From assembly GCF_030814955.1 (NCBI RefSeq), contig NZ_JAUSWB010000013.1, forward strand, positions 1 to 64,000: a DNA stretch of 64,000 nucleotides. The letters run 5' to 3'. The notes beneath the pieces were generated by a model, which was given only the letters and a program-made list of their open reading frames with translations, ran no database searches and had not been told where the DNA came from. The DNA is from Planomicrobium stackebrandtii. Its GTDB lineage: Bacteria; Bacillota; Bacilli; Bacillales_A; Planococcaceae. Numbering within the stretch: the stretch's first letter is position 1; each line of letters starts with the position of its first letter. A program made the position numbers and the translations under genes. Of this stretch, positions 18,548 through 30,785 are shown piece after piece.

Positions 18548-18907
18548 ATGACACAAGAACAAATCTTAGACGCAATCAAAGAAATGACAGTTCTTCAATT
18601 GAACGACCTAGTAAAAGCAATCGAAGAAGAGTTCGGCGTAACTGCTGCTGCTCCTGTTGCTGCTGCTGGCGGCGGCGCTGCTGTTGAAGAAGAGCAAACA
18701 GAATTCGACGTAATCCTTACTTCTGCTGGCGATTCAAAAATCAAAGTAATCAAAGCAGTACGTGAAGTAACTGGTCTTGGTCTTAAAGAAGCGAAAGCTC
18801 TTGTAGACGAAGCTCCTAAAGCAATCAAAGAAGGCGCTACTAAAGAAGAAGCCGAAGAAATCAAAGGCAAACTTGAAGAAGTTGGCGCTGGAGTAGAAGT
18901 TAAGTAA
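18548..18907 (+). CDS. rplL: 50S ribosomal protein L7/L12
   Basis: A 119-residue acidic stalk protein present in several copies per ribosome, recruiting EF-Tu, EF-G and IF2. The N-terminal dimerisation helices come first (1-33), then an alanine/glycine/proline-rich hinge (about 34-50). The C-terminal factor-binding domain has [26 protein letters not shown] precedes the ATG. The 56-nt gap after rplJ contains a short palindrome TAGCCGGCTA but no terminator, so the two genes are cotranscribed. Confidence 0.98.
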   Translation: MTQEQILDAIKEMTVLQLNDLVKAIEEEFGVTAAAPVAAAGGGAAVEEEQTEFDVILTSAGDSKIKVIKAVREVTGLGLKEAKALVDEAPKAIKEGATKEEAEEIKGKLEEVGAGVEVK

Positions 18908-18933
18908 TTTAATGACTTTATCAAAATGAAAGG

Positions 18934-18966
18934 AAAGCTCGTCAGTGTATACCGACGGGCTTTTCT
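18934..18966 (+). terminator. Terminator after rplL
   Basis: AAGCTCGTC pairs with GACGGGCTT (9 bp, one G-U) around a 10-nt loop and is followed by a T-rich tract. It closes the L10-L12 operon. Confidence 0.88.
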
Positions 18967-19033
18967 TCTTTTTAATTTCATTTGCATAACGGGCAGCTTG
19001 CCCGCAATAAGGTGAACGCAAGGAGGACTTTAT

Positions 19034-19636
19034 ATGTCTCAACATTATTATTCTAAAAATCCTCAAACAAAAAGCAATCCTCGAGAATGGACAGACGTGT
19101 TGCGGGGGGAGAAGTTTCGCTTCCAGACCGATACAGGCGTTTTTAGCAAAAGTGAAGTCGATTTTGGTTCGCGTTTATTGATTGAGACATTCGAACGGGC
19201 TGAGATAGATGGACCGGTGCTGGATGTTGGCTGCGGCTACGGCCCCATCGGAATGGCGGTTGCAAAAGTATTTCCTCGAAATCAAGTGCATATGGTCGAC
19301 GTTAATACACGAGCCATTGAACTGGCAAAAACGAACGTTGAAAAAAATAATGTCACGAATGTCCAGATTTACGAAAGTGATGGCTTGGGCGCTGTTGAAG
19401 CAACCGATTTTTCTGCAATTTTAACAAACCCGCCGATCAGGGCAGGCAAAGAAACCATTTTTCGTTTTTATGAAGAAGCTGCTGAAAAGTTAGCGGATGG
19501 CGGATCGTTGTGGGTGGTTATTCAGAAAAAGCAGGGTGCTCCTTCAACGCAAGTGAAACTGGAAGAGCTTTTCGGAGAAGTCAGAGTGGTCGATAAGAAG
19601 AAAGGTTACTTTATTTTTGAGGCCAGAAAAGTTTGA
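19034..19636 (+). CDS. ybxB: Class I SAM-dependent methyltransferase (RsmC-like, YbxB)
   Basis: A 200-residue Rossmann methyltransferase. SAM motif I is VLDVGCGYGP (62-71), the acidic ribose-binding residue is in MVDVN (about 92-96), and the catalytic NPPI is near residue 132. The NPPI/NPPF-type motif and size match the RsmC family, which methylates guanine N2 of 16S rRNA. The target of this Gram-positive version is not established from sequence. AAGGAGG lies 7 nt before the ATG. Its position between rplL and rpoB is the same as in Bacillus. Confidence 0.9.
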   Translation: MSQHYYSKNPQTKSNPREWTDVLRGEKFRFQTDTGVFSKSEVDFGSRLLIETFERAEIDGPVLDVGCGYGPIGMAVAKVFPRNQVHMVDVNTRAIELAKTNVEKNNVTNVQIYESDGLGAVEATDFSAILTNPPIRAGKETIFRFYEEAAEKLADGGSLWVVIQKKQGAPSTQVKLEELFGEVRVVDKKKGYFIFEARKV

Positions 19637-19637
19637 C

Positions 19638-19664
19638 TTGACAAAACGGCTGTGTTATTATAAT
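19638..19664 (+). promoter_or_regulatory. Promoter P1 of rpoB-rpoC
   Basis: TTGACA (19638-19643), a short 15-nt spacer and TATAAT (19659-19664). An overlapping TTGACT at 19633 gives a 20-nt spacer instead. The boxes are consensus but the spacing is not optimal. Confidence 0.6.
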
Positions 19665-19852
19665 GAAATGCAAAATTTATTATTTTGAGGTCGTTTGCCC
19701 TTTTTCGGGCTTGGCATGGCGACAGAGCAAATCACGTGTAAACCGAAAATGGGCTGATTTTTAGTCTCGTTTTCTTTTTGTCTTTTCGATATCATACACT
19801 ATATTGTGGAAATCGCAAAGACCTATAATCGTTTTATTGAGGGGTGAATAAG
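19665..19852 (+). other. Long 5' leader of rpoB
   Basis: The 188-nt leader has a GCCC-TTTTTC-GGGC hairpin (about 19696-19709) that can be enclosed by GTCG/CGAC. A T-rich tract follows (about 19756-19786), then a second possible promoter. No Rfam-type element is recognised. Confidence 0.5.
19778..19805 (+). promoter_or_regulatory. Possible promoter P2 of rpoB
   Basis: TTGTCT (19778-19783), a 16-nt spacer and TATATT (19800-19805). A further TATAAT stands at 19824-19829 with only a weak upstream box. Confidence 0.35.
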
Positions 19853-22800
19853 TTGGTAGGTCAACTAGTTCAGTACGGTCAACATCGTCAACGCAGAAGT
19901 TTTTCGAGAATCAGTGAAGTGCTGGATCTTCCGAACTTGATTGAAATTCAATCGTCATCTTATGAGTGGTTCCTTGAAGAAGGACTTCGTGAAATGTTCC
20001 GGGATATCTCGCCGATTGAAGATTTCACAGGAAATCTATCACTCGAGTTTGTTGATTACAGTCTCGCGGAACCGAAGTATCCAGTCGATGAATCGAAAGA
20101 GCGTGACGTAACTTATGCGGCACCATTGCGCGTTAAAGTACGTCTGCACAACAAAGAAACAGATGAAGTGAAAGAACAGGATGTCTTCATGGGAGATTTC
20201 CCATTAATGACAGAAACGGGTACTTTCGTCATCAACGGCGCAGAACGCGTCATCGTTTCTCAATTGGTTCGTTCGCCAAGTGTTTATTTCCATGACAAGA
20301 CAGATAAAAATGGTAAAAAAGGCTTCGGAGCAACTGTTATTCCAAACCGTGGAGCATGGCTGGAATATGAAACAGATGCGAAAGATGTAGTGTACGTCAG
20401 GATTGACCGCACGCGTAAATTGCCGGTAACGGTTCTTTTGAGAGCGCTTGGTTTCGGGTCTGACCAGGAAATCATCGATTTGCTTGGAGACAACGAATTC
20501 CTTCAAAATACGCTTGAAAAAGATAACACAGAGAGCACAGAAAAAGCGCTTCTTGAAATCTACGAACGCCTGCGCCCTGGTGAGCCGCCAACAGTTGAAA
20601 GCGCGAAGAGCTTATTGTATTCACGTTTCTTCGACCCAAAACGCTATGACCTGGCAAATGTCGGCCGTTATAAAATGAACAAAAAGCTTCACATCAAGAA
20701 CCGTCTTTTCAATCAGACGATCGCTGAAACATTGGCAGATCCTGAAACGGGCGAAATTCTAGTTGAAGCTGGCACATTGATTGACCGCCGTGTACTTGAT
20801 CGCTTGATTCCAAACCTGGAAAACGGAGTTGGTTTCCATACTGTTTCCCAAGTAGGTGGTGTCTTGGAAGGTGAAGTTACCTTGCAATCGATCAAAATCT
20901 ACGCGCCAAACAATGAAGACCAAAAAGAAATTACGGTTATTAGCAATGCTTATATAGAAGATAAAATCAAACATGTAACACCGGCTGATATTATTTCTTC
21001 TATTAGTTGCTTCTTTAACCTTCTTTACGGTGTCGGAAACACGGATGATATTGATCATCTTGGTAACCGTCGTCTGCGTTCAGTGGGTGAACTGCTTCAA
21101 AACCAATTCCGTATCGGTTTATCTCGTATGGAGCGTGTGGTTCGTGAGCGGATGTCCATCAATGATACACAGGCAATTGTTCCTCAGCAATTGATCAATA
21201 TCCGTCCGGTTATTGCATCGATTAAAGAATTCTTCGGCAGCTCTCAGCTTTCCCAGTTTATGGATCAAACCAATCCATTAGCTGAATTGACGCACAAACG
21301 CCGTCTATCGGCGCTTGGGCCCGGTGGTTTAACGCGTGAACGCGCAGGCTTTGAAGTTCGTGACGTTCACTATTCCCACTACGGCCGTATGTGTCCAATT
21401 GAAACGCCTGAGGGCCCGAACATTGGCTTGATCAATACGCTCTCAACATTTGCGAAAGTGAATAAGTTTGGTTTCATTGAAACTCCTTATCGCCGCGTTG
21501 ATGGTGAGTCAGGCGTAGTTACAGAGCATATTGATTACTTGACTGCTGATGAAGAAGATAACTATGTAGTGGCTCAGGCCAATTCGAAGCTGAATGACGA
21601 TGGTTCATTTGTCGAAGAAGGCGTAGTTGCACGTTTCCGCGGTGAAAACACTGTGTATAAACGTGGCAGCATCGACTATATGGATGTTTCTCCGAAGCAA
21701 GTTGTTTCTGTAGCAACAGCTTGTATTCCGTTCCTAGAAAACGATGACTCCAACCGAGCATTAATGGGAGCGAACATGCAGCGTCAAGCGGTTCCATTGT
21801 TAAATCCTGAAGCACCTTTTGTAGGAACTGGGATGGAGCACTTGGCAGCACGCGATTCTGGTGCAGCTGTAGTATCAAAAAATGATGGTATTGTGGAATA
21901 TGTGGAAGCTAAAGAAATTTCAGTCCGCCGCATTGAAGTTGTGGATGGCAATGAAGTCAGAGGCGACCTTGACACATACAGATTGCAAAAATTCGTCCGT
22001 TCCAACCAAGGAACGAGTTATAACCAGCGCCCTATCGTTAAAGTCGGAGACCGTGTTTCGAGACGTGACATCTTAGCTGACGGACCTTCAATGGAACGTG
22101 GAGAGATGGCATTAGGAAGAAACGTATTGGTTGCCTTCATGACTTGGGATGGCTTTAACTATGAAGATGCGATCATTATGAGTGAACGCTTAGTGAAAGA
22201 CGACGTCTACACTTCTGTTCATATCGAAGAGTACGAATCCGATTCACGCGATACGAAACTTGGGCCGGAAGAAATTACGCGCGATATCCCGAACGTTGGG
22301 GAAGACGCATTGCGTAACTTGGACGACCGAGGAATTATCCGCGTGGGTGCTGAAGTAAAAGATGGAGATATTCTAGTTGGTAAAGTAACTCCTAAAGGTG
22401 TTACGGAATTGACTGCTGAAGAACGTCTGCTTCATGCAATTTTCGGCGAAAAAGCACGTGAAGTGCGCGATACTTCATTGCGGGTGCCTCACGGTGCTGG
22501 CGGTATTGTATTGGACGTTAAAATCTTCAACCGTGAAGATGGAGACGAACTGCCACCGGGTGTAAACCAGCTGGTGCGTGCATATATCGTTCAAAAACGT
22601 AAAATTTCTGTCGGCGATAAAATGGCTGGACGCCACGGAAACAAAGGTGTTATCTCAAGAATTTTGCCTGAAGAAGATATGCCATTCATGCCAGACGGCA
22701 CACCGGTTGACATCATGTTGAACCCACTTGGTGTACCATCCCGTATGAATATCGGTCAGGTACTTGAGCTGCATCTTGGAATGGCTTCCCGTTCACTTGG

Positions 22801-23407
22801 AATTCATATGGCCTCATCAGTATTTGATGGAGCGAATGAAGAAGATGTTCTGGAAACTATGGAAGAGTCAGGTATGCCACGCGATGGTAAAACGATTCTT
22901 TATGACGGCCGTTCTGGTGAAGCATTCGATAACCGTGTGTCAGTAGGAATCATGTACATGATCAAACTTGCCCACATGGTCGATGATAAATTGCACGCCC
23001 GTTCAACTGGACCTTACTCATTGGTTACACAACAGCCATTGGGTGGTAAAGCACAATTCGGCGGACAGCGTTTTGGTGAGATGGAAGTATGGGCACTTGA
23101 AGCATACGGTGCTGCACATACATTACAAGAGATCCTAACGGTGAAGTCGGATGATGTAGTCGGACGCGTGAAAACCTATGAAGCAATTGTCAAAGGTGAA
23201 AGTGTACCGGAGCCAAGTGTGCCGGAATCATTTAAAGTTTTGATCAAGGAGCTTCAAAGTTTAGGTATGGACGTTAAGATGTTAACGATTGACGATGAAG
23301 AAATTGAATTGCGCGATTTGGATGAAGAAGAAGATCTTCAGCCCGCTGATTCATTGAATATCCTGCCGATTGCAGATGCAGAAGCACCGGTCGGAACAAT
23401 TGATTGA
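19853..23407 (+). CDS. rpoB: DNA-directed RNA polymerase subunit beta
   Basis: A 1184-residue beta subunit. TTG at 19853 gives the family N-terminus ([19 protein letters not shown]), with GAGGGGTGA just upstream; GTG 19844 lies within that ribosome-binding site. The rifampicin region [18 protein letters not shown] and [13 protein letters not shown] looks wild-type, predicting rifampicin sensitivity. The catalytic-centre segment [11 protein letters not shown] and the C-terminal clamp [19 protein letters not shown] are also present. A hairpin (GAACGGC with GCCGTTC, 23422-23443) without a T-run lies in the 107-nt gap before rpoC. Confidence 0.98.
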   Translation: MVGQLVQYGQHRQRRSFSRISEVLDLPNLIEIQSSSYEWFLEEGLREMFRDISPIEDFTGNLSLEFVDYSLAEPKYPVDESKERDVTYAAPLRVKVRLHNKETDEVKEQDVFMGDFPLMTETGTFVINGAERVIVSQLVRSPSVYFHDKTDKNGKKGFGATVIPNRGAWLEYETDAKDVVYVRIDRTRKLPVTVLLRALGFGSDQEIIDLLGDNEFLQNTLEKDNTESTEKALLEIYERLRPGEPPTVESAKSLLYSRFFDPKRYDLANVGRYKMNKKLHIKNRLFNQTIAETLADPETGEILVEAGTLIDRRVLDRLIPNLENGVGFHTVSQVGGVLEGEVTLQSIKIYAPNNEDQKEITVISNAYIEDKIKHVTPADIISSISCFFNLLYGVGNTDDIDHLGNRRLRSVGELLQNQFRIGLSRMERVVRERMSINDTQAIVPQQLINIRPVIASIKEFFGSSQLSQFMDQTNPLAELTHKRRLSALGPGGLTRERAGFEVRDVHYSHYGRMCPIETPEGPNIGLINTLSTFAKVNKFGFIETPYRRVDGESGVVTEHIDYLTADEEDNYVVAQANSKLNDDGSFVEEGVVARFRGENTVYKRGSIDYMDVSPKQVVSVATACIPFLENDDSNRALMGANMQRQAVPLLNPEAPFVGTGMEHLAARDSGAAVVSKNDGIVEYVEAKEISVRRIEVVDGNEVRGDLDTYRLQKFVRSNQGTSYNQRPIVKVGDRVSRRDILADGPSMERGEMALGRNVLVAFMTWDGFNYEDAIIMSERLVKDDVYTSVHIEEYESDSRDTKLGPEEITRDIPNVGEDALRNLDDRGIIRVGAEVKDGDILVGKVTPKGVTELTAEERLLHAIFGEKAREVRDTSLRVPHGAGGIVLDVKIFNREDGDELPPGVNQLVRAYIVQKRKISVGDKMAGRHGNKGVISRILPEEDMPFMPDGTPVDIMLNPLGVPSRMNIGQVLELHLGMASRSLGIHMASSVFDGANEEDVLETMEESGMPRDGKTILYDGRSGEAFDNRVSVGIMYMIKLAHMVDDKLHARSTGPYSLVTQQPLGGKAQFGGQRFGEMEVWALEAYGAAHTLQEILTVKSDDVVGRVKTYEAIVKGESVPEPSVPESFKVLIKELQSLGMDVKMLTIDDEEIELRDLDEEEDLQPADSLNILPIADAEAPVGTID

Positions 23408-23514
23408 TAACTATTGGATTCGAACGGCTTTAATCGGCCGTTCTCCATTTATTCACTTAGCCATTACCGAGGAAGAGCCGTACAGAAACTCGAGACAAAA
23501 GGGAGGTAGGCTCC

Positions 23515-26500
23515 TTGATAGATGTTAATAATTTTGAGTATATGAAAATCGGATTAGCGTCACCCGATAAAATTCGCTCATGGTCTTATGGAGAAGTCAA
23601 AAAGCCAGAAACAATCAATTACCGTACACTGAAACCTGAAAAAGATGGTTTGTTCTGTGAACGTATTTTCGGTCCTACAAAAGACTGGGAATGCCATTGT
23701 GGTAAGTACAAGCGTGTCCGTTATAAAGGCGTTGTCTGCGATCGCTGTGGCGTTGAAGTCACGCGTTCTAAAGTTCGCCGCGAACGCATGGGGCATATTG
23801 AATTAGCAGCTCCTGTTTCGCACATCTGGTATTTCAAAGGAATTCCGAGCCGTATGGGACTTATCCTGGATATGTCTCCACGCTCACTTGAAGAAGTGAT
23901 TTACTTTGCTTCTTATGTAGTAATCGATCCTGCAGATACACCGCTTGAAAAGAAACAGCTTCTTTCTGAAAAAGAATACCGTGCGTACCGTGATAAGTTT
24001 GGCAAGAAATTCCAAGCTGCCATGGGTGCTGAAGCAATCAAACGCCTATTGCAGGAAATCGACCTTGAGCGCGAAACGGATTCCCTAAAAGAAGAGTTGA
24101 AAACAGCTCAAGGCCAACGCCGCACTCGTGCGATCAAACGCCTTGAAGTGGTTGAGTCATTCCGTAATTCAGGAAACAATCCTGATTGGATGATCCTTGA
24201 CGTTCTTCCTGTTATTCCACCTGAACTTCGCCCGATGGTTCAATTAGATGGCGGCCGCTTTGCGACTTCCGATTTAAATGATCTTTATCGCCGCGTAATC
24301 AACCGGAACAACCGCCTGAAACGTCTGTTGGACCTTGGCGCACCAAGCATTATCGTACAGAACGAAAAACGCATGCTTCAAGAAGCTGTTGATGCGTTGA
24401 TCGATAACGGCCGTCGCGGCCGTCCGGTCACAGGACCTGGTAACCGTCCATTGAAATCTCTTTCTCATATGCTGAAAGGGAAACAAGGACGTTTCCGTCA
24501 GAACCTTCTTGGTAAACGAGTTGATTACTCAGGCCGTTCCGTTATCGTAGTTGGACCTAACCTGAAAATGTATCAATGTGGTTTGCCGAAAGGTATGGCT
24601 ATCGAATTGTTCAAGCCGTTCGTCATGAAAGAATTGGTTGAACGTGGATTGGCCCACAACATCAAGAGCGCAAAACGCAAAATCGAACGCCTTCATTCTG
24701 AAGTTTGGGATGTACTGGAAGATGTCATTAAGGAGCACCCGGTTCTATTGAACCGAGCACCGACACTTCACAGACTGGGTATCCAGGCATTTGAACCGAC
24801 ACTAGTTGAAGGTAAAGCGATCCGTCTTCATCCGCTTGTATGTACTGCATACAATGCCGATTTCGATGGTGACCAAATGGCTGTTCACGTACCTTTATCA
24901 TCCGAAGCGCAAGCAGAAGCAAGATTATTGATGCTTGCAGCTCAAAACATTTTGAATCCAAAAGACGGAAAACCTGTTGTAACACCATCTCAGGATATGG
25001 TTCTAGGAAACTATTACTTAACACTTGAGCGCAAAGGTGCTACAGGAGAAGGCGCTACTTTCTCAGGACCTGAAGAAGTCATGATCGCTTATCAAACAGG
25101 CCATGTGCACTTGCATACTCGTATTGCAATTCAAGCTGGAGCCGTCAATAACCCGACGTTCACAGAAGAACAAAACAAAATGCTTTTATTGACAACAGTC
25201 GGTAAAATTATTTTCAATGAAATTCTGCCGAAGTCATTCCCGTATATCAATGAACCAACTGATTACAATCTGCAGGTGGAAACACCAGCGAAATATTTCG
25301 TTGCTACAACGACTGATATTCGCAAGCATATCGAAGAAGCTGAACTTGTGACACCGTTCAAGAAGAAAATTCTTGGGGAAATCATTGCGGAAGTATTCAA
25401 ACGTTTCCATATTACGGAAACTTCTAAAATGCTTGATCGCATGAAGAGCCTTGGATTCAAATATTCGACACAAGCCGGCATCACTGTTGGTGTGGCGGAT
25501 ATCGTAGTTCTTCCGGACAAGGGAGAGATTCTGGTCGATGCACAAGCAAACGTAGACAAAGTTATGCAGCAATTCCGTCGCGGATTGATTACAGAAGAAG
25601 AGCGATATGCACGCGTCATTTCATATTGGAGCAGTGCAAAAGATATCATTCAGAGCAAACTGATGGCATCTCTTGATAACTTGAATCCAATCTTTATGAT
25701 GAGTGATTCCGGAGCGCGTGGTAATGCATCCAACTTTACACAGCTTGCTGGTATGCGCGGACTCATGGCCAACCCGGCTGGGCGCATTATTGAACTTCCG
25801 ATTAAATCTTCTTTCCGTGAAGGATTGACCGTACTTGAATACTTCATCTCTACTCACGGTGCTCGTAAAGGCCTTGCCGATACAGCACTTAAAACAGCCG
25901 ATTCTGGTTACTTGACTCGTCGTCTCGTAGATGTTGCACAAGATGCAATTGTCCGTGAAAATGACTGTGGCACTGACAGAGGCCTGCTGGTAGGGGCGTT
26001 GATGGAAGGCACAGAAGTGATTGAAGAGCTTGATGAGCGTATCGTTGGCCGTCATGCTAAGAAAACAATCCGCCATCCGGAAACAAAAGAAATAATTGTA
26101 GCGAAAGATGAATTGATTACACAAGATTTGACCCGCCTTATTCTTGAAGCGGGCATCAAAGAAGTAACAATTCGTTCTGCGTTTACATGTAATACAAAAC
26201 ACGGCGTTTGTAAGAAATGCTACGGTACGAACTTGGCAACTGGAGACGAAGTTGAAGTGGGCGAAGCAGTAGGTATTATTGCGGCTCAATCAATCGGTGA
26301 ACCAGGAACTCAGCTTACGATGCGTACATTCCATACGGGCGGGGTTGCAGGAGACGATATTACTCAAGGTCTTCCGCGTATCCAGGAAATATTTGAATCG
26401 CGTAATCCGAAAGGCCAGGCCGTTATTTCTGAAATTACAGGTACAGTTACTGAAATTGATGAAATTCGCGAAGGCCAGAAAGAAGTAACGATTCAAGGAG

Positions 26501-27120
26501 AAGTTGAAACACGTAAATATCTAGCTCCGTACAATGCGCGCATCAAGGTTCAAGTTGATGATGCCATCGTTCGCGGCGAAGTATTGACGGATGGTTCAAT
26601 CGATCCGAAACAATTGCTTCAAGTAAAAGATGTTCAAGCTGTTCAGGTATATCTATTGAAAGAAGTTCAGAAAGTATACCGTATGCAAGGGGTAGAAATC
26701 GGCGATAAGCACGTAGAAGTTATGGTTCGTCAAATGTTCCGTAAAGTCCGTGTCATTGAAGCCGGCGACACTGAATTGCTTCCAGGTTCACTTTTGGATA
26801 TTCACCAATTTACTGAAGCCAACGTTAAAGCAGTGCTGGAAGGCAACTTGCCAGCAACAAGCCGTCCTGTCATTCTAGGGATTACGAAAGCTTCACTTGA
26901 AACAGAATCATTCCTATCAGCCGCATCATTCCAGGAAACGACTCGCGTCTTAACGGATGCAGCGATCAAAGGAAAACGTGATGAGCTTCTAGGATTGAAA
27001 GAGAACGTCATTATCGGTAAACTTGTTCCAGCCGGAACAGGAATGCAGCGTTACCGTCAAATTAAGATTGCTCAAAGCGAAAAAGCAGCGAAGCAGGAAA
27101 TTGTCGGTACAGAATCATAA
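23515..27120 (+). CDS. rpoC: DNA-directed RNA polymerase subunit beta'
   Basis: A 1201-residue catalytic subunit. The zinc ribbon begins [20 protein letters not shown], near residue 60. The active-site [12 protein letters not shown] has the three magnesium-binding aspartates at 449, 451 and 453. The trigger-loop/bridge region [13 protein letters not shown] occurs near residue 940, and a second cysteine cluster ([14 protein letters not shown]) near 890. TTG at 23515 follows GGGAGG (23501-23506) by 8 nt and gives the expected start. A strong terminator follows. Confidence 0.98.
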   Translation: MIDVNNFEYMKIGLASPDKIRSWSYGEVKKPETINYRTLKPEKDGLFCERIFGPTKDWECHCGKYKRVRYKGVVCDRCGVEVTRSKVRRERMGHIELAAPVSHIWYFKGIPSRMGLILDMSPRSLEEVIYFASYVVIDPADTPLEKKQLLSEKEYRAYRDKFGKKFQAAMGAEAIKRLLQEIDLERETDSLKEELKTAQGQRRTRAIKRLEVVESFRNSGNNPDWMILDVLPVIPPELRPMVQLDGGRFATSDLNDLYRRVINRNNRLKRLLDLGAPSIIVQNEKRMLQEAVDALIDNGRRGRPVTGPGNRPLKSLSHMLKGKQGRFRQNLLGKRVDYSGRSVIVVGPNLKMYQCGLPKGMAIELFKPFVMKELVERGLAHNIKSAKRKIERLHSEVWDVLEDVIKEHPVLLNRAPTLHRLGIQAFEPTLVEGKAIRLHPLVCTAYNADFDGDQMAVHVPLSSEAQAEARLLMLAAQNILNPKDGKPVVTPSQDMVLGNYYLTLERKGATGEGATFSGPEEVMIAYQTGHVHLHTRIAIQAGAVNNPTFTEEQNKMLLLTTVGKIIFNEILPKSFPYINEPTDYNLQVETPAKYFVATTTDIRKHIEEAELVTPFKKKILGEIIAEVFKRFHITETSKMLDRMKSLGFKYSTQAGITVGVADIVVLPDKGEILVDAQANVDKVMQQFRRGLITEEERYARVISYWSSAKDIIQSKLMASLDNLNPIFMMSDSGARGNASNFTQLAGMRGLMANPAGRIIELPIKSSFREGLTVLEYFISTHGARKGLADTALKTADSGYLTRRLVDVAQDAIVRENDCGTDRGLLVGALMEGTEVIEELDERIVGRHAKKTIRHPETKEIIVAKDELITQDLTRLILEAGIKEVTIRSAFTCNTKHGVCKKCYGTNLATGDEVEVGEAVGIIAAQSIGEPGTQLTMRTFHTGGVAGDDITQGLPRIQEIFESRNPKGQAVISEITGTVTEIDEIREGQKEVTIQGEVETRKYLAPYNARIKVQVDDAIVRGEVLTDGSIDPKQLLQVKDVQAVQVYLLKEVQKVYRMQGVEIGDKHVEVMVRQMFRKVRVIEAGDTELLPGSLLDIHQFTEANVKAVLEGNLPATSRPVILGITKASLETESFLSAASFQETTRVLTDAAIKGKRDELLGLKENVIIGKLVPAGTGMQRYRQIKIAQSEKAAKQEIVGTES

Positions 27121-27133
27121 AAGAGATTTTTGG

Positions 27134-27171
27134 ATTCCGGGGAGCTACTAACAGTCTCCCCGGGATTTTTT
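27134..27171 (+). terminator. Terminator after rpoC
   Basis: An 11-bp stem (ATTCCGGGGAG with CTCCCCGGGAT, one G-U pair, 10-nt loop) is followed by six T residues. It closes the rpoBC operon. Confidence 0.92.
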
Positions 27172-27181
27172 AAGAATTCAG

Positions 27182-27210
27182 TTGACAGTATTGTCATAGA
27201 ATGATAATAT
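27182..27210 (+). promoter_or_regulatory. Promoter of the str operon
   Basis: A consensus TTGACA (27182-27187), a 17-nt spacer and TAATAT (27205-27210) with an upstream TG extension. It would drive rplGB-rpsL-rpsG-fusA. Confidence 0.82.
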
Positions 27211-27256
27211 GTTGAGGGTTGATGGTTAACGGTCTGACACTTTGGAGGATATGCAA

Positions 27257-27505
27257 ATGTCTAATGAAAAAGTAAAACAGGCGAATGAAATAATCATCGG
27301 TACAAAGCAGACAGTAAAAGCATTAAAAAGCGGCATTGTCCAAGAGATAATAGTGGCAAAAGACGCGGACGATCGAATGACCAAACAGATTATCCAACTA
27401 GCCTTAGAAAAAGGTATTCGGATCGAGTTTGCAGATTCACGATTGAAGCTTGGCAAAGCATATGGCATTAATGTCGGTGCAGCTGCTGTGGCTATTACTG
27501 GATAA
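27257..27505 (+). CDS. ybxF: L7Ae-family kink-turn RNA-binding protein (YbxF)
   Basis: An 82-residue L7Ae/L30e/S12e/Gadd45-fold protein. It has the kink-turn-binding features [17 protein letters not shown] and the C-terminal [15 protein letters not shown]. In Bacillus subtilis the orthologue binds kink-turn RNA and associates with ribosomes. ATG 27257 is chosen because GGAGGA (27244-27249) lies 7 nt upstream and the size equals the Bacillus protein; ATG 27251 is too close. The 98-nt gap to rpsL contains a weak hairpin (TTTGTGT with ACACAAA) and a T-run (27534-27540), a possible attenuator. Confidence 0.92.
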   Translation: MSNEKVKQANEIIIGTKQTVKALKSGIVQEIIVAKDADDRMTKQIIQLALEKGIRIEFADSRLKLGKAYGINVGAAAVAITG

Positions 27506-27603
27506 CAGTTTTTGTGTAAAACACAAAGACTTTGTTTTTTACCCAAAAATGAACCACCTGGATATGTGGTATTAGAACACCTTTTGAGAGGAGGAAAAAA
27601 TCG

Positions 27604-28023
27604 ATGCCTACAATTAACCAATTAGTTAACAAGCCTCGTAAACCAAAGAGCACGAAATCAGGTTCACCAGCGCTAAACAAAGGGTACAACAGCTTTAAAA
27701 AGTCTCAAACTAACGTGACATCACCGCAAAAACGTGGAGTATGTACTCGTGTTGGTACGATGACACCAAAAAAACCAAACTCGGCATTGCGTAAATATGC
27801 TCGTGTACGGTTGACTAACCAAATCGAGGTTAATGCTTACATCCCTGGAGAAGGCCACAACCTTCAAGAGCACAGTGTAGTTCTTCTTCGCGGCGGACGC
27901 GTAAAAGATTTACCGGGTGTGCGTTACCATATCGTACGTGGAGCACTTGATACAGCTGGAGTAAACGGCCGTATGCAAAGCCGTTCTAAATACGGAACTA
28001 AACGTCCTAAAGTAAAAAAATAA
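27604..28023 (+). CDS. rpsL: 30S ribosomal protein S12
   Basis: A 139-residue decoding-centre protein. The conserved loop [11 protein letters not shown] has lysine at position 56, and [13 protein letters not shown] also keeps its lysine. Both are the residues whose replacement gives streptomycin resistance, so this looks like the sensitive type. GAGAGGAGG lies before the ATG. It is followed by rpsG, fusA and tuf in the classical str order. Confidence 0.98.
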   Translation: MPTINQLVNKPRKPKSTKSGSPALNKGYNSFKKSQTNVTSPQKRGVCTRVGTMTPKKPNSALRKYARVRLTNQIEVNAYIPGEGHNLQEHSVVLLRGGRVKDLPGVRYHIVRGALDTAGVNGRMQSRSKYGTKRPKVKK

Positions 28024-28031
28024 TAAATTAA

Positions 28032-28538
<507 letters not shown>

Positions 28539-28592
28539 TTTCTTTCGAGATGTTCTTAACATCTTAATCCGAAACGGAAGGAGAAAAACAAC

Positions 28593-30671
28593 ATGGCTAG
28601 AGAGTTCTCCTTAGACAAAACACGTAATATCGGGATCATGGCACACATTGATGCTGGTAAAACGACTACTACGGAGCGTATTTTATACTACACTGGTAGA
28701 ATCCACAAAATTGGTGAAACGCATGAAGGTGCTTCTCAAATGGACTGGATGGAGCAAGAGCAGGAACGTGGAATTACAATCACATCTGCTGCTACAACTG
28801 CTTCATGGAAAAACCACCGTGTTAACATTATCGATACTCCAGGACACGTAGACTTCACTGTTGAAGTTGAACGTTCATTGCGCGTACTTGATGGTGCTGT
28901 TACTGTTCTTGATGCTCAATCAGGTGTAGAGCCTCAGACTGAAACAGTTTGGCGTCAAGCTACAACATACGGCGTTCCACGTATCGTATTCATCAACAAA
29001 ATGGATAAAATCGGTGCTGATTTCCTTTATTCTGTAGGCACTTTGCATGATCGCCTACAAGCTAATGCTCACCCGATCCAATTGCCAATCGGCGCAGAAG
29101 ATGAGTTTTCAGCAATTATTGACCTTGTTGAAATGAACACACGCTTCTATGCAAACGATTTGGGAACTGAAATTACAGAAGGTGAGATTCCTGAAGAGTA
29201 TAAAGAGCTTGCTGAAGAGTGGCACACTAAATTAGTGGAAGCTGTTGCTGAGCTTGATGAAGACTTGATGGAAAAATACCTAGGTGGGGAAGAGATCACT
29301 ACAGAAGAACTTAAAGCTGGTATCCGTAAAGGAACACTAGACGTTGAGTTTTATCCAGTGGTTTGCGGAACTGCATTTAAAAATAAAGGGGTTCAATTAA
29401 TGCTTGATGCAGTAATTGATTACCTACCATCTCCATTGGATGTACCGCCAATGACTGGCGTTCTTCCAGATTCGGATGAAGAGGTATTGCGTAAACCTAG
29501 CGAAGACGAGCCATTCTCAGCGCTTGCGTTTAAAGTAATGACAGATCCATATGTTGGGAAGTTGACTTTCTTCCGTGTGTATTCTGGAACTCTTAAATCC
29601 GGTTCATATGTTCAGAACTCTTCTAAAGGCAAGCGTGAGCGCGTAGGACGTATCCTCCAAATGCACGCAAACTCCCGTGAAGAAATCGCTGAAGTATATT
29701 GTGGAGATATTGCTGCTGCTATCGGACTTAAAGATACATCGACTGGTGATACTTTAAGCGACGAGAAACATCAGGTTATCCTTGAACGCATGGTATTCCC
29801 AGAACCTGTTATCTCACTTTCTGTGGAACCTAAATCAAAAGCGGATCAAGACAAAATGGGTCAAGCCCTTGCGAAATTGCAAGAAGAAGATCCAACTTTC
29901 CGTGCGCACACTGACCAGGAAACTGGCCAAACAATCATCGCGGGTATGGGTGAACTTCACCTTGATATCTTAGTTGACCGTATGCGCCGTGAGTTCAACG
30001 TAGAAGCTAACGTGGGTGCTCCTCAGGTATCTTACCGTGAGACATTCCGTGAATCTGCTAAAGTTGAAGGTAAATTCGTACGCCAATCTGGTGGACGCGG
30101 ACAGTTCGGACACGTTTGGATCGAGTTCTCTCCAAACGAAGAAGGAGCAGGTTTTGAATTTGAAAATGGTATCGTTGGTGGTGTTGTTCCACGTGAATAC
30201 ATCCCAGCAGTTGAAGCGGGTCTACGCGACTCTCTAGACAACGGTGTTATTGCCGGATATCCATTGATCGATATCAAAGCTCGTTTGTTCGACGGATCTT
30301 ACCATGATGTTGACTCGAATGAGATGGCATTTAAAGTTGCTGCTTCTATGGCACTTAAAAATGCAATTTCGAAAGTACGACCGGTTCTTCTTGAGCCAAT
30401 TATGCGCGTCGAGGTTGTTATCCCTGAGGAATACCTTGGAGATATCATGGGTGACATTACGTCACGCCGAGGCCGTGTAGAAGGTATGGACGCTCGCGGA
30501 AACGCGCAAGTTGTTCGTGCTATGGTACCTCTTGCAGAAATGTTCGGTTATGCGACTTCATTGCGTTCAAACACGCAAGGCCGTGGTGTGTTCTCAATGC
30601 ACTTCGATCACTATGAAGAAGTACCGAAATCAATTTCTGAAGAAATTATCAAAAAAAATAAAGGTCAATAA
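28593..30671 (+). CDS. fusA: Elongation factor G
   Basis: A 692-residue translocase GTPase. G1 is AHIDAGKT (17-24), G2 RGITI near 58-62, G3 DTPGH near 82-86 and G4 NKMD near 136-139. Domains II-V follow, with [11 protein letters not shown] in domain IV and the EF-G C-terminal fold ending [17 protein letters not shown] precedes the ATG. No terminator separates it from tuf, but tuf has its own promoter at 30672. Confidence 0.98.
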   Translation: MAREFSLDKTRNIGIMAHIDAGKTTTTERILYYTGRIHKIGETHEGASQMDWMEQEQERGITITSAATTASWKNHRVNIIDTPGHVDFTVEVERSLRVLDGAVTVLDAQSGVEPQTETVWRQATTYGVPRIVFINKMDKIGADFLYSVGTLHDRLQANAHPIQLPIGAEDEFSAIIDLVEMNTRFYANDLGTEITEGEIPEEYKELAEEWHTKLVEAVAELDEDLMEKYLGGEEITTEELKAGIRKGTLDVEFYPVVCGTAFKNKGVQLMLDAVIDYLPSPLDVPPMTGVLPDSDEEVLRKPSEDEPFSALAFKVMTDPYVGKLTFFRVYSGTLKSGSYVQNSSKGKRERVGRILQMHANSREEIAEVYCGDIAAAIGLKDTSTGDTLSDEKHQVILERMVFPEPVISLSVEPKSKADQDKMGQALAKLQEEDPTFRAHTDQETGQTIIAGMGELHLDILVDRMRREFNVEANVGAPQVSYRETFRESAKVEGKFVRQSGGRGQFGHVWIEFSPNEEGAGFEFENGIVGGVVPREYIPAVEAGLRDSLDNGVIAGYPLIDIKARLFDGSYHDVDSNEMAFKVAASMALKNAISKVRPVLLEPIMRVEVVIPEEYLGDIMGDITSRRGRVEGMDARGNAQVVRAMVPLAEMFGYATSLRSNTQGRGVFSMHFDHYEEVPKSISEEIIKKNKGQ

Positions 30672-30700
30672 TTGAATTTTGATCTTTAATAAAGTATAAA
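30672..30700 (+). promoter_or_regulatory. Promoter of tuf
   Basis: TTGAAT (30672-30677), a 17-nt spacer and TATAAA (30695-30700), beginning directly after the fusA stop codon. It gives a leader of about 80 nt that contains the palindrome at 30714-30739. Confidence 0.65.
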
Positions 30701-30713
30701 TAGTTTGTATGCA

Positions 30714-30739
30714 CGGAATAATAGGGCCCTATTATTCCG
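30714..30739 (+). repeat. 26-nt perfect palindrome in the tuf leader
   Basis: CGGAATAATAGGG (30714-30726) is followed directly by its exact reverse complement (30727-30739). Flanking GTTTG and CAAAC (about 30705 and 30748) could extend the hairpin. No T-run follows, so it is not a standard terminator. Confidence 0.9.
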
Positions 30740-30785
30740 GCACTTCAAACAAACATTCACTTACATTTTGAGGAGGATTTTTCTA

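Noticed and set aside
23422-23443. Hairpin between rpoB and rpoC as a terminator
   Set aside because: The GAACGGC/GCCGTTC stem lacks a T-run, and rpoB and rpoC are universally cotranscribed. At most it is a pause or processing site.
25621-26289. Minus-strand open frame of 222 codons inside rpoC
   Set aside because: It is the antisense shadow of a highly conserved part of rpoC, with no ribosome-binding site and no recognisable protein.
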